This document shows positions 33,044 through 41,917 of a stretch of DNA of 64,000 bases, piece by piece. The stretch spans positions 184-64,183 of the forward strand of contig NZ_QVQV01000011.1 in the NCBI RefSeq assembly GCF_003429005.1, read 5' to 3'. This stretch comes from Paraburkholderia sp. DHOC27. Lineage in GTDB: Bacteria > Pseudomonadota > Gammaproteobacteria > Burkholderiales > Burkholderiaceae. Below the pieces are notes generated by a model. That model saw only the letters and a list, made by a program, of their open reading frames with translations. It did not search any database and was not told where the DNA came from. Position 1 is the first letter of the stretch. Each line of letters opens with the position of its first letter. The position numbers and the translations under genes are program-made.

Positions 33044-35515
33044 ATGAGCGCACAGCCACAACTCATCGAGGTGGCCGAACGCGAGGTGGTGCTCGCGGAC
33101 TTCGTGCCATTTTCGTCGCATGTGGATGACTACGTGATCCGCACGCGCGAAGGGGACTACCTGCGTGTCTGGAAGATCGCCGGCATCGCCTTCGAAGCGG
33201 CCGACCCCGCTGACATCCTGGTGCGTCACGAAGGATTCAACCAGCTCGTGCGCAGCCTGCCGGGTGGTCACGTCGGCCTGTGGTCGCACCGCATCCGCCG
33301 GCGGGTGACCGACCACTTCGCGACACCATACGGCAACCCGTTCTGCCAGGAACTCGCGACGCGCTACTACGCGAGCTTTGCCGGCTACCGGATGATGGCC
33401 AACGAGCTGTATCTGACGCTCGTGTATCGTCCGCGCCGCACGCGCCTGGGGCGTCTTTTCAGCCAGGCGGCGCGGCGCACTTCCGATGATATCCGGCGGG
33501 ACCAGCATGAGGCCCTGAAAGTGATGACGGAGCTTGCCGCGCAGGTCGAATCCGGCCTGAAGCCGTGGGATCCGGTGGCACTTGGCGTCTACAGGAAGCC
33601 GGTCCGTTACACGCAGCGGCCCGTGCGTTTCTCCGCGGCACTGGAGTTCCTGGGCTATCTCGTCAACGCCGCATGGGAGCCGGTGCCGGTGCCGTCTGGC
33701 CGCATCGCCGACGCACTGCCGACGTCGCGGCTTTTCTTCCGCACCGAGAAGGTCGAAATCCGCATGCCGGGTGCGACGCGCTACGCGGCGTTGCTCGACC
33801 TGAAGGACTACCCCGAGGAAACCGAGCCGGGGATGCTCGACGGCCTGCTCTATGGCGATTTCGAATACATCGAGACCCAGAGCTTCACGATCCTCGACCG
33901 TCCCACGGCGAAAGAGGCACTCGAGCGTCAGCGCAACCAGATGATTGCAGGCGAGGACGTGGCGGTGTCGCAGGTCCAGGCAATGGACCAGGCGCTGGAC
34001 GATCTGATCAATGGTGATTTCGTCCTCGGTGAGTATCACTATTCGCTCGCCGTGCTCGGTGACCGGCCGGATGAGGTCGCGCGGCACGTGGCGAAGGCGC
34101 GTACGCAGCTCGCGGACGTGGGCTTCCAGACTGCGCTGGTCGATCTGGTCGCGGACGCGGCCTGGTTCGCGCAGCTGCCTGGCAACTGGCGCTACCGGCC
34201 CCGCGAGGCGAAGCTCACCTCGCGCAACTTCTGCGGATTCGCGAGCCTGCACAACTTCGCGACCGGCAAGCGCGATGGCAATCCGTGGGGCGAGGCGATC
34301 ACGATCGTGAAGACGCCGAGTGGGCAACCGCTGTACCTGAACTTCCACGCCACGCCGGAGAAGAAGGAGTCCGCTGACGAGAAGGCGCTCGCCAACACGC
34401 AGATCATCGGACAGGCGGGTGCCGGGAAGACGGTGCTGGAGCTGTTCCTGCTCGCGATGGCGATGAAGTATGGCCTCACCGGCGTCGTCTACGACAAGGA
34501 CCGGGGCACCGAGATCGCGATCCGGGCGATGGGAGGTCGCTACACGGTGTTTCGACGGGGTGTCCCGACGGGACTCAATCCCTTCCAGCTCGATCCCGAT
34601 GAGGCGGTGCTGGATTTCTGGGAGCGGCTGGTGCGCCGGCTGGTCGACACTGGCACGCTGCTGTCGGCGAAGGACGAACTCGATGTTTCGCGTGCCGTGC
34701 GGGAGGTCGCACGCATGGAGCGGCGGCTCCGGCGCCTGTCGATGGTTCGGCAACTGCTGCCCGCCGTGGGCGAAAACAGCCTGCATGCGCGGCTCACGAA
34801 GTGGTGCGCCGGCGGCCGGCTCGGCTGGGTGCTGGACAACCCGTCGGACCTGCTGGATTTCACCCAGAACCATCTCTTCGGATTCGATGATACTGAACTG
34901 CTCGACGATCCGGAGGTGTCGACGCCGGTCACGATGTACCTTCTGCAGTTGACCGAAAGCCTGATCGACGGGCGGCGCTTTGTCTATGTGATGACCGAAT
35001 TCTGGAAGCGCTTAGGCGATCCGGTCTTCACGGATTTCGCAAAGGACAAGCAGAAGACGATCCGCAAGCAGAACGGCCTGGGCATCTTTGATACGCAGTC
35101 CCCGGCCGATGTGCTGCGAAGCGACATCGCGCGGGCGCTGGTCGAGCAGACCGCGACGTTTTTCTTTCTGCCGAACCCCCGCGCCGACTACGACGACTAC
35201 GTGCAGGGCTTCAAACTGACCGAGGCCGAATTCAACATCGTCCGGTCTCTCGGCGAGAACAGCCGCCTGTTCCTTGTGAAGCAGGGTCACCGTTCGGCCA
35301 TCGGCAGGCTGGATCTCGCCGGGCTCGGTGACGTGCTCGATGTCCTGTCGGGGACGACGGACAACATTGAACTGCTCGACGGTATCCGCGCCGAGGTGGG
35401 CGACGATCCTGCGGCATGGCTTCCCGTGTTTCATGAGCGGCTGGCAAAGCGTCGTGCGACCGGGGGCGCCCTCAACGCGCCGGCCCGGCGTCTGTCGGGA
35501 AGAGGTGCACGATGA
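33044..35515 (+). CDS. virB4: VirB4-like secretion ATPase
   Basis: Channel ATPase of 823 aa, normal length for VirB4/TrbE. The N-terminal half is the CagE/TrbE/VirB domain (FVPFSSHVDDYVIRTREGDY near the start). The C-terminal ATPase has Walker A GQAGAGKT at about 456-463 and GVVYDKDRGTEIAIRA behind it. The Walker B-like strand reads RRFVYVMTEFWKRLGD, with Thr where Asp is usual. Its stop overlaps the VirB6 start by 4 nt. Confidence 0.95.
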   Translation: MSAQPQLIEVAEREVVLADFVPFSSHVDDYVIRTREGDYLRVWKIAGIAFEAADPADILVRHEGFNQLVRSLPGGHVGLWSHRIRRRVTDHFATPYGNPFCQELATRYYASFAGYRMMANELYLTLVYRPRRTRLGRLFSQAARRTSDDIRRDQHEALKVMTELAAQVESGLKPWDPVALGVYRKPVRYTQRPVRFSAALEFLGYLVNAAWEPVPVPSGRIADALPTSRLFFRTEKVEIRMPGATRYAALLDLKDYPEETEPGMLDGLLYGDFEYIETQSFTILDRPTAKEALERQRNQMIAGEDVAVSQVQAMDQALDDLINGDFVLGEYHYSLAVLGDRPDEVARHVAKARTQLADVGFQTALVDLVADAAWFAQLPGNWRYRPREAKLTSRNFCGFASLHNFATGKRDGNPWGEAITIVKTPSGQPLYLNFHATPEKKESADEKALANTQIIGQAGAGKTVLELFLLAMAMKYGLTGVVYDKDRGTEIAIRAMGGRYTVFRRGVPTGLNPFQLDPDEAVLDFWERLVRRLVDTGTLLSAKDELDVSRAVREVARMERRLRRLSMVRQLLPAVGENSLHARLTKWCAGGRLGWVLDNPSDLLDFTQNHLFGFDDTELLDDPEVSTPVTMYLLQLTESLIDGRRFVYVMTEFWKRLGDPVFTDFAKDKQKTIRKQNGLGIFDTQSPADVLRSDIARALVEQTATFFFLPNPRADYDDYVQGFKLTEAEFNIVRSLGENSRLFLVKQGHRSAIGRLDLAGLGDVLDVLSGTTDNIELLDGIRAEVGDDPAAWLPVFHERLAKRRATGGALNAPARRLSGRGAR

Positions 35516-36696
35516 GCGGCCTTTTCACTTCAGTCGGCGGCACGCTCGAGAATGGCATGTCGACGTATGTCACGAACGTGTCCTCAGCGCTCTCCAGCGC
35601 GCTGGTGCCCGTGGTCACGACGGCCCTGACGATCTGGATTATCACGTACGGGTTCGCCGTCGTGCGGGGCGAGGCTCATGAGTCGGTACCTGCATTCGCG
35701 TGGCGTGGCCTGAAGGTGGCCGTCATGCTCGCCTTTGCGCTCGGCGCGGGCATCTATCAGTCTCAGGTCGTCACCGCAGTCGAAGGGGCGACGACGGGCC
35801 TCGCCCAGACGATCCAGACTGCGGCGGCCAATGCCGGTGCTGGCAACCCCGGCTGCGGAACGGTGAGTGGCAGCAGCGTGACCGGTACGAGTGCGTCCGC
35901 CATCTACCAGACCCTCGACTGCTACGACCGTCAGATTGACATCGTGATGGATGCCTACTTCGACAAGGCGACGCACGAAGGATTCAGTGTCAGCGGCATC
36001 GTCGCAGGCATCGGTGATCTCGTCGGCGGATTCATCGTGGGGCTGGGGGGAGCTATTTTCCTGATGGTCCTGGCCTTCGAGGTCACGATGGCGAGGATGC
36101 TGCTGGATCTGGTGCTCGGTCTTGGACCTCTGTTCATTGCTTGTGGCGCATTCGGCCCGACCGCCCGATTCTTCGAGGCGTGGACCGCGAAGATTGCCAA
36201 CTATGCGCTACTGCAGATCCTCATCGCCGCCTTTCTCGGCATGGCACTCACGGCGTTCTCAGCTGACCTCGCGCCGTTCAACGTCACCACTTCATCGCCC
36301 GACGCAAATGCGTCGTCGCTCTCGGCAGCGGGCCAGGCTGTGCTGACCGCTATTGCCCCCTGGGGTGCGGCATTCGGCCTGTTCATCACGTCCCTGCTGC
36401 TGGCAACCATCGGCTGGCAACTGCCGGCCGTTGCCTCGGGACTCGCTGGCGGCGCCACGCTGTCCGGGTTCGGTGCCTTCGTTGCCGGATTCGCGTCGCG
36501 TGGTGCCGTGAGAGGTCTCGGCTCGCTCGTAAGTCTCGGACGCGGGCCGCGTCGGCCCGGGGGACGCATTTCCGGCGGCAGCGGACAGGGCGGCAGCGCG
36601 AACGCGGGCGGCGGTGCCGGCCAGATCCCTGCCTACCAGCGCGCCGCCCGCGAGCACCTCGGCGACCAGGATAACTCGGGAGGGTCATCGTCATGA
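35512..36696 (+). CDS. virB6: VirB6/TrbL-like polytopic channel protein
   Basis: Inner-membrane protein of 394 aa with five or more hydrophobic stretches (VPVVTTALTIWIITYGFAVV, VAVMLAFALGAGIYQ, GFIVGLGGAIFLMVLAFEV, LLDLVLGLGPLFIACGAFG, AFGLFITSLLLATIGWQLPA). The central region around LGPLFIACGAFGPTARFFEAW is the recognisable TrbL/VirB6 core. The tail is Gly/Ser-rich. In this cluster it precedes VirB5, the reverse of the usual order. Confidence 0.9.
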   Translation: MSGLFTSVGGTLENGMSTYVTNVSSALSSALVPVVTTALTIWIITYGFAVVRGEAHESVPAFAWRGLKVAVMLAFALGAGIYQSQVVTAVEGATTGLAQTIQTAAANAGAGNPGCGTVSGSSVTGTSASAIYQTLDCYDRQIDIVMDAYFDKATHEGFSVSGIVAGIGDLVGGFIVGLGGAIFLMVLAFEVTMARMLLDLVLGLGPLFIACGAFGPTARFFEAWTAKIANYALLQILIAAFLGMALTAFSADLAPFNVTTSSPDANASSLSAAGQAVLTAIAPWGAAFGLFITSLLLATIGWQLPAVASGLAGGATLSGFGAFVAGFASRGAVRGLGSLVSLGRGPRRPGGRISGGSGQGGSANAGGGAGQIPAYQRAAREHLGDQDNSGGSSS

Positions 36697-37400
36697 TCAG
36701 GCCATTCATGCAAACCGGTCTTGTCCCCATTGCGGTGGTGATGATCGTCGCAACGATACCGTCAGCCCGTGCACAGGGCATTCCAGTCTACGACGCGCAG
36801 AACGTCGTGCAGGCCATCGCGACTGTCGGTCAGCTGAAACAGGAAGTGCAGCAGGAACTCCAGCTATATCAGTCGCTCAGTGGCACGCGCGGCTTCGGTG
36901 AACTGATGAGCAATCCGGTCCTGTCGAACTCGTTGCCGTCGAACTGGCAGTCGGTCTACACGGCGATCCAGAACGGTGGATATGCGGGTCTGACGGGCAG
37001 CGCGCAGACGCTGCGCTCGGCGAGCGAAATCTACAACTGCGAGGACCAGAGCGGCATTGACCAGCAGGTCTGCCAGCGCGCGCTGAACAAGCCGTTCCAG
37101 GACAAGGCCTTCGGCACCCAGGCATACCAGACCGAACTCCAGGAGCTTGACCAGATCCAGGGCCTGATGCAGCAGATCGATGTGACCCAGGACCAGAAAG
37201 GCATCGGGGAACTACAGGCGCGCATCCAGATTGAGAGCACGGCGGTTGGCAATGAAATGACGAAGCTGCAGCTTTTCAGGATGCTGGCCGATTCCGAAGA
37301 CCGGCTGATTGCCGAGCAGCAGCAGGAGCTTCTGCTCAAGCGCGCGGGCAATACCGCAAGGCTGCAGGACCAGATGGTGCCTGCGAACTTTGGCAACTGA
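36693..37400 (+). CDS. virB5: VirB5-like pilus-tip protein
   Basis: Periplasmic or pilus-associated protein of 235 aa with signal peptide (TGLVPIAVVMIVATIPSARA, then QGIPVYDAQN). The mature protein is mostly alpha-helical and Gln-rich, as in VirB5/TrbJ: VVQAIATVGQLKQEVQQEL, a QTLRSASEIYNC loop, then long helices QTELQELDQIQGLMQQID and ALLADSEDR-like LFRMLADSEDRL. Overlaps VirB6 by 4 nt. Confidence 0.88.
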   Translation: MIRPFMQTGLVPIAVVMIVATIPSARAQGIPVYDAQNVVQAIATVGQLKQEVQQELQLYQSLSGTRGFGELMSNPVLSNSLPSNWQSVYTAIQNGGYAGLTGSAQTLRSASEIYNCEDQSGIDQQVCQRALNKPFQDKAFGTQAYQTELQELDQIQGLMQQIDVTQDQKGIGELQARIQIESTAVGNEMTKLQLFRMLADSEDRLIAEQQQELLLKRAGNTARLQDQMVPANFGN

Positions 37401-37436
37401 GGTTGGCAACTGAGTTCGGAAACCGAGGAGGCTGAC

Positions 37437-37598
37437 ATGATCCGTTCTGTTGTGGCCGTCATTGCCATTCAATTAGTCATGCTGATTAATGGTTGCTCGG
37501 GCAGCCCACCCAAACCTGTCCTGCCAGATGGCTTGCACCGTGTTCCAGTGAACCGCGTACCACCGGTTCCCCCGTCCGATGGAGGCGGCCATGAGTAG
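37437..37598 (+). CDS. virB7: VirB7-like small lipoprotein
   Basis: Protein of 53 aa, found by position and by an AACCGAGGAGGCTGAC ribosome site before the ATG. A short hydrophobic signal (VVAVIAIQLVMLING) ends at Cys20, a lipobox-like site (LINGC), and a Pro-rich mature part follows (PPKPVLPDG, VNRVPPVPPS). It sits exactly where VirB7 belongs, between VirB5 and VirB8, and overlaps the VirB8 start by 8 nt. VirB7 stabilises VirB9 at the outer membrane. Too short for homology proof. Confidence 0.75.
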   Translation: MIRSVVAVIAIQLVMLINGCSGSPPKPVLPDGLHRVPVNRVPPVPPSDGGGHE

Positions 37599-38337
37599 TG
37601 AGCGTGATTCGCGTGAATCAAGTGACTATCGCCGGGCACTCGATTTCGAGGTGTCGGTCACGCACCTGCAGGAGCGCTCGGAGCGTCGGGCATGGCACGT
37701 GGCCATGGGCTCCGTGGTGGTCGCGATCGTGTGTGCTATCGCACTGGCCGTGATGGTCCCGTTTTATCGGGTGGTGCCGCTACCGATCGAGGTCGACCGT
37801 CTGACCGGTGAAGCACAGGTGATCGACGTGCTCGACGCGAAGCAGATGCATATGCGCGACATCGAGGACAAGCACTGGGTGGAAGTGTATGTGCGCTCGC
37901 GCGAGCGCTACGACTGGGGCCTGCTGCAGATGGACTACGACCGAGTGCTCGACATGAGCGACGACCGTGTTGCACGGGACTACCGGTCTATTTACAGCGG
38001 CCCGGATGCACTGGACCGGCAGATCGGGGCGAACACGCAGCGGCGCATCCGCATCCTCTCGACGACGCTCGTGCCGGACGAACCCGGCCGTGCTGTCGTG
38101 CATATCGAGCAGACGACATGGAAGAACGGCATCGATAACGCGGAGCCACCGCAGCGCTTCGTCATCACACTTGCCTTCACATACCGGCCATCCATCTTCA
38201 CGCGTGAGCGCACGGCCATCGAGAATCCCTTCGGTTTCAGGGTGACGGCGTACAGCCGCGATCCCGAATATACCCCCGCGGCGTCACGGCCGGCATCGTC
38301 GCCGACATTGTCACCTGCACCGGGAGGAGCGCCATGA
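37591..38337 (+). CDS. virB8: VirB8-like assembly factor
   Basis: Bitopic inner-membrane protein of 248 aa from the ATG at 37591 (TGGAGGC 5 nt upstream; an ATG at 37579 is possible). One transmembrane helix (GSVVVAIVCAIALAVMVPFY) leads to a periplasmic domain with VirB8 signatures: YRVVPLPIEVDRLTGEAQ, YVRSRERYDW, RVARDYRSIYSG and AFTYRPSIFTRERTAIENPF then GFRVTAY. Nucleates the channel with VirB9 and VirB10. Confidence 0.93.
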   Translation: MSSERDSRESSDYRRALDFEVSVTHLQERSERRAWHVAMGSVVVAIVCAIALAVMVPFYRVVPLPIEVDRLTGEAQVIDVLDAKQMHMRDIEDKHWVEVYVRSRERYDWGLLQMDYDRVLDMSDDRVARDYRSIYSGPDALDRQIGANTQRRIRILSTTLVPDEPGRAVVHIEQTTWKNGIDNAEPPQRFVITLAFTYRPSIFTRERTAIENPFGFRVTAYSRDPEYTPAASRPASSPTLSPAPGGAP

Positions 38338-39170
38338 AACTGAATACCGTGGTGAGCGCCGCTGCGCTGGTGATCGGACTGGCAGGGGGTTACGGCAGCG
38401 CCTTTGCCTATGACGTGCCTGGCTGGTCGGGTGACTCGCGCGTGCGGCAGGTCGTGTACCGGCAGGACGAGGTGGTGCGGGTCATCGCGCAACGCGGCTT
38501 CGCCACGCACATTGCGCTCGATCCGGCCGAGCACATTCTCGTCGTGGCCCCGGGCGACCGGGACGGATGGCAGGTGGTCGCAAACCGCGGCGACCACGAC
38601 GTCTACCTCAAGCCGCAACTCGCTGCGCACGACACGAACCTCGAAATCCGCACGGACCGGCATAGCTACAGCTTCGATCTGGTCGTGCTGCCACTCAAGG
38701 CCCGTTTCGGCAACGATGACGAGATGTACCGCATCACCTTCGTCTATCCGGATGCGCAGGCTGCGAAGACAAAGGCCGAAGACGATGCCGCTCTTGTGCG
38801 CGAGCGTCTCGACAAGCCGCCGGTGGTACGCAACCCCGCTTACTCGATGCAGGTGATGCCGCACTCGGAGGATATCGCGCCGACGGCGGCGTGGGATGAC
38901 GGGCGCTTCACGTACATCCGTATTCCGAATAACCGCCGCATACCGGCGATCTTCCGCGTCGCCGACGACAGCAGCGAAAGCGTGGTTGACCGGCACATGG
39001 CAGACGACGTGATCGTCGTGCACGAGGTGGCCCGGCGTTTCGTCCTGCGCCTGGGCGACGAGGTGGTCGGTCTGTGGAACGACGCGTTCGATGTGGACGG
39101 CGTCCCGCCGGCGGATGGTACGACGGTCGGCGGTGTGAAGCGTGTCTTGCGGAGCGGCGGCCATGAATGA
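38334..39170 (+). CDS. virB9: VirB9-like outer-membrane core protein
   Basis: Protein of 278 aa with signal peptide (LVIGLAGGYGSAFA, then YDVPGW). Family motifs: RVRQVVYRQDEVVRVIAQRG near the N terminus, FGNDDEMYRITFVYPD in the middle, and the C-terminal TYIRIPNNRRIPAIFRV that contacts VirB7 and VirB10, followed by HEVARRFVLRLGDEVVGLWN. Overlaps VirB8 by 4 nt and VirB10 by 8 nt. Confidence 0.95.
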   Translation: MKLNTVVSAAALVIGLAGGYGSAFAYDVPGWSGDSRVRQVVYRQDEVVRVIAQRGFATHIALDPAEHILVVAPGDRDGWQVVANRGDHDVYLKPQLAAHDTNLEIRTDRHSYSFDLVVLPLKARFGNDDEMYRITFVYPDAQAAKTKAEDDAALVRERLDKPPVVRNPAYSMQVMPHSEDIAPTAAWDDGRFTYIRIPNNRRIPAIFRVADDSSESVVDRHMADDVIVVHEVARRFVLRLGDEVVGLWNDAFDVDGVPPADGTTVGGVKRVLRSGGHE

Positions 39171-40365
39171 AGAAACGTCGCGCAATGTTATTGCGCCTGA
39201 CACTGACCCGGCGAAAGTCACCGATACCATAAACGGTGACCTTCCGAACCAGTCGATCGATCGCGGCATGCCGGAACTGGGGCAGCAGGGTGGCCGAGCC
39301 CGTGTCTGGTGGCTTGCGCCGCTGCTGGTCGTCGCTGTCGTGATCGGTGGAGCGGTCTGGACGATCCACGGGTTTCTTGCGCGGCACGATGCGGCCGAGA
39401 AGGCGAGACGCGACGCCGTGCAGGATCAGCCGGCCCAAGGCCGGGTGTTCGGCGACGGGAACCCACCGGCATCGGCTGCTGCCGCCGCTAGCGGCCCGGC
39501 GGGGACGGCCACCGTTGCGTCGGCTCCCGCTGTGGTCTCGACGCGGCAGAAACCCGTGCATACCGCACCGGCTCGCAGCTATTACGACGCACCGCTACTC
39601 ATCAGCGGAAGTACGGGCGCAGGCGATGGCCCTGCCGAGGGAGGAGCAGACACGGCGGCATCAACGCCAGGCGCTTCGCCGGGAGCGACTGTCGTATCGG
39701 GCAGCCAGTCTCAGGGAAGCAGTCCTTTGGCCCAGGCATTGACGCCGACGGTGACGCCCAAAGTGCGCGCGGGCTTTCTCGGCAATCGCAGCCTGATCCT
39801 CGCGGAAGGAGCCAAGATCGACTGCGTCGGCGATACGGCTTTCGATTCAACCCAGGCCGGCATTTCTACCTGCACGGTGACGAAGAACGTCTATTCGGAT
39901 GACGGCCATGTCGTGCTGATCGAGCGCGGTTCGCAGATCAACAGCGAATACCGCGCGAACCTGGCGCCCGGACAGAAGCGGGTGTTCATCCTGTCGGCAC
40001 GCATCAAGACCCCTGAAGGTGTGACGGTCGAGATCGATTCTCCCGCGGCGGACGCGCTGGGACGCATCGGCGTGAGCGGCTACGTGAACAATCACTGGGG
40101 CGAGCGTATCGGCGCGGCGATGCTGCTCGGCATGACGCAGGATGCGATCGGGTATCTCGCGACGCGTGGCGGCAACAGCAACGGCTCGGTCGTATTCGAG
40201 AACACGCAGCAGCAGGGCAATGACATGGCCTCGCGCGTGCTCGACAGCACGATCAACATTCCGCCTACCCTGACACAGAACCAGGGGACCGAGTTCACGA
40301 TTATCGTCGCCCGGGATCTGGACTTCAGTCCGGTCTACGCGCTTGAGCCGGGGGGTACGCGATGA
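39163..40365 (+). CDS. virB10: VirB10-like energy-coupling protein
   Basis: Protein of 400 aa spanning both membranes. A single transmembrane helix (RVWWLAPLLVVAVVIGGAVW) is followed by an Ala/Pro/Gly-rich periplasmic linker. The TrbI/VirB10 beta-barrel domain starts at RAGFLGNRSLILAEGAKIDC and includes DSTQAGISTCTVTKNVYSDD and GSQINSEYRANLAPGQKR. The C terminus holds the outer-membrane antenna region and FTIIVARDLDFSPVY. The ATG at 39163 overlaps the VirB9 stop. Confidence 0.95.
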   Translation: MNEETSRNVIAPDTDPAKVTDTINGDLPNQSIDRGMPELGQQGGRARVWWLAPLLVVAVVIGGAVWTIHGFLARHDAAEKARRDAVQDQPAQGRVFGDGNPPASAAAAASGPAGTATVASAPAVVSTRQKPVHTAPARSYYDAPLLISGSTGAGDGPAEGGADTAASTPGASPGATVVSGSQSQGSSPLAQALTPTVTPKVRAGFLGNRSLILAEGAKIDCVGDTAFDSTQAGISTCTVTKNVYSDDGHVVLIERGSQINSEYRANLAPGQKRVFILSARIKTPEGVTVEIDSPAADALGRIGVSGYVNNHWGERIGAAMLLGMTQDAIGYLATRGGNSNGSVVFENTQQQGNDMASRVLDSTINIPPTLTQNQGTEFTIIVARDLDFSPVYALEPGGTR

Positions 40366-41501
40366 ACGCGTCGGCCCATATCCTGAGCGAAGCGCCGATA
40401 CCGGCAGACGGCCTGCTGCAGAGGCTGGCAGAGGATGCGTCGGTGCGCGAACTGATGCGCCCGCTTGCGGGGCTGCTCGAAGACCCGGCGCTCACGGAGC
40501 TGGTGATTAACCGGCCGCAGCGCGTGCTGACCGAAACCCATCTCGGATGGCAGGCACACGACTGTGCGGAGCTCGACTTCGAGCGCCTGATGTCATTCGC
40601 GGTGGCGATCGCCACGCTCACGAGCCAGGAGGTCTCGGCGCTGCATCCGGTGCTCTCCGCGCTGTTGCCCGGTGATGCGCGCGTCCAGATCGTGATCCCG
40701 CCGGTGGTGCCCCCGCGTACCGTGTCGGTGACGATCCGCCGTCCGTCGTCGCGCGAGAAGACACTCGACGCCTACGGAAACGAGGGCCTGTTCGCGCAGA
40801 CTGTGTGGCACCGCCCGGCTGGACTCGATGAGGCGATGCCGGCACTGCGCCCCCTCGATCGCGATCTCGCCCGTTGCCTCGAAGCGCGCGAGTTCCCGGC
40901 GTTCTTCGAGCGGGCGGTGCGCGGCCGGCTGAACCTCGTGATCGTGGGCAGCACAGGCTCGGGCAAGACGAGCTTCATGAAGACGCTGTGCCGGTCCATC
41001 CCGGCTACCGAACGCATCGTGACGATTGAGGATGTGCGCGAACTCTTCATCCATCACATCGAGAACTGCGTGCACCTGATTTACAGCAAGGGTGGTCACG
41101 GCCAGGCACGGGTGACGCCTGCAGATCTGATCGCAAGCTCAATGCGCATGCGCCCTGACCGAGTGCTGCTCGCCGAACTGCGAGGCAGCGAAGCGTACGA
41201 CTTCCTGAAGCTGCTGACGACCGGACACTCCGGTTCGATCACGAGCTATCACGCGTCTAGCGCTTCGGTCGCCATCGAGCGGTTCGCGCTGATGGCGAAG
41301 GAACATCCCGAAGCCGCCACATGGGACGACGTCGCGCTGCGCCGACTGCTCTTCATGACGATCGACGTGGTGGCGCACATGGAGGCCACCGCACTCTTCG
41401 ATGAGACAGGTGCGCAGACCGGCCGGCACTGGTCGATGACGGAGGTCTGGTTCGATCCGTTGCGCCGCCAGCAGACGGACTATCACGCGGATTTCCGGTG
41501 A
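40362..41501 (+). CDS. virB11: VirB11-like secretion ATPase
   Basis: Hexameric traffic ATPase of 379 aa. Walker A is GSTGSGKT at 196-203; the Asp box (IVTIEDVRELFIHH), a Walker B-like RMRPDRVLLAELRGSEAYDF and the His box (TGHSGSITSYHA) follow. N-terminal domain is standard. The end overlaps a possible GTG for the next gene, but that gene more likely starts at 41516. Confidence 0.95.
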   Translation: MNASAHILSEAPIPADGLLQRLAEDASVRELMRPLAGLLEDPALTELVINRPQRVLTETHLGWQAHDCAELDFERLMSFAVAIATLTSQEVSALHPVLSALLPGDARVQIVIPPVVPPRTVSVTIRRPSSREKTLDAYGNEGLFAQTVWHRPAGLDEAMPALRPLDRDLARCLEAREFPAFFERAVRGRLNLVIVGSTGSGKTSFMKTLCRSIPATERIVTIEDVRELFIHHIENCVHLIYSKGGHGQARVTPADLIASSMRMRPDRVLLAELRGSEAYDFLKLLTTGHSGSITSYHASSASVAIERFALMAKEHPEAATWDDVALRRLLFMTIDVVAHMEATALFDETGAQTGRHWSMTEVWFDPLRRQQTDYHADFR

Positions 41502-41515
41502 AAGGGGAGCAGGCC

Positions 41516-41917
41516 ATGGACATCGGAAAGGGAACCGGAACGGGACGGTCAGCCAGCAGGGCGATCGGGTACCACGCGATGCTTGCGCTGCTCACGCTTG
41601 CGGTCATGGCCGCAGTGGCAGCGGGACTCACGCTTGCCCTCTGGCTGGCTTCGTTTTTTTTCGCCGCGAGCCAGCACGTCAACCCGCTTCATGCCGGATT
41701 TCATGCGTGGCCAGATGCCGCGCTGGCCTGGCATGACGGACGCCTGCCGAAGGAGGGGCGGCGGCTCGCCGGTGCTGCGCTGTTCGGGGTTCTGCTGGCG
41801 TTTGGCGCACCCGCGTTCGGCGTGTACACGCTTCTGGAACAGTCCGGGCGACGGCGCCTCTACGGCAGCGCGCGGTTCGCAAACGAGGCGGATATCCGCC
41901 GGGCAGGACTGTTATGA
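41516..41917 (+). CDS. Membrane-domain subunit of a split VirD4 coupling protein
   Basis: Protein of 133 aa from the ATG at 41516 (AAAGGGGAGC upstream). Two transmembrane helices (MLALLTLAVMAAVAAGLTLA with following LWLASFFF, and LAGAALFGVLLAFGAPAFGV) flank a short periplasmic loop. The tail RRRLYGSARFANEADIRRAG is the sequence that in one-piece VirD4/TraG proteins joins the membrane anchor to the ATPase (GSARWA... RKAGLL). The next gene supplies the rest and starts in the ATGA overlap. The coupling protein thus appears as two polypeptides. Confidence 0.8.
   Translation: MDIGKGTGTGRSASRAIGYHAMLALLTLAVMAAVAAGLTLALWLASFFFAASQHVNPLHAGFHAWPDAALAWHDGRLPKEGRRLAGAALFGVLLAFGAPAFGVYTLLEQSGRRRLYGSARFANEADIRRAGLL

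Noticed and set aside
33026..34873. Minus-strand frame of 615 codons opposite VirB4
   Set aside because: Antisense shadow of the VirB4 gene; it is rich in His and Arg with no domain.
37992..39269. Minus-strand frame of 425 codons opposite VirB8-VirB9
   Set aside because: Shadow of three overlapping T4SS genes on the plus strand.
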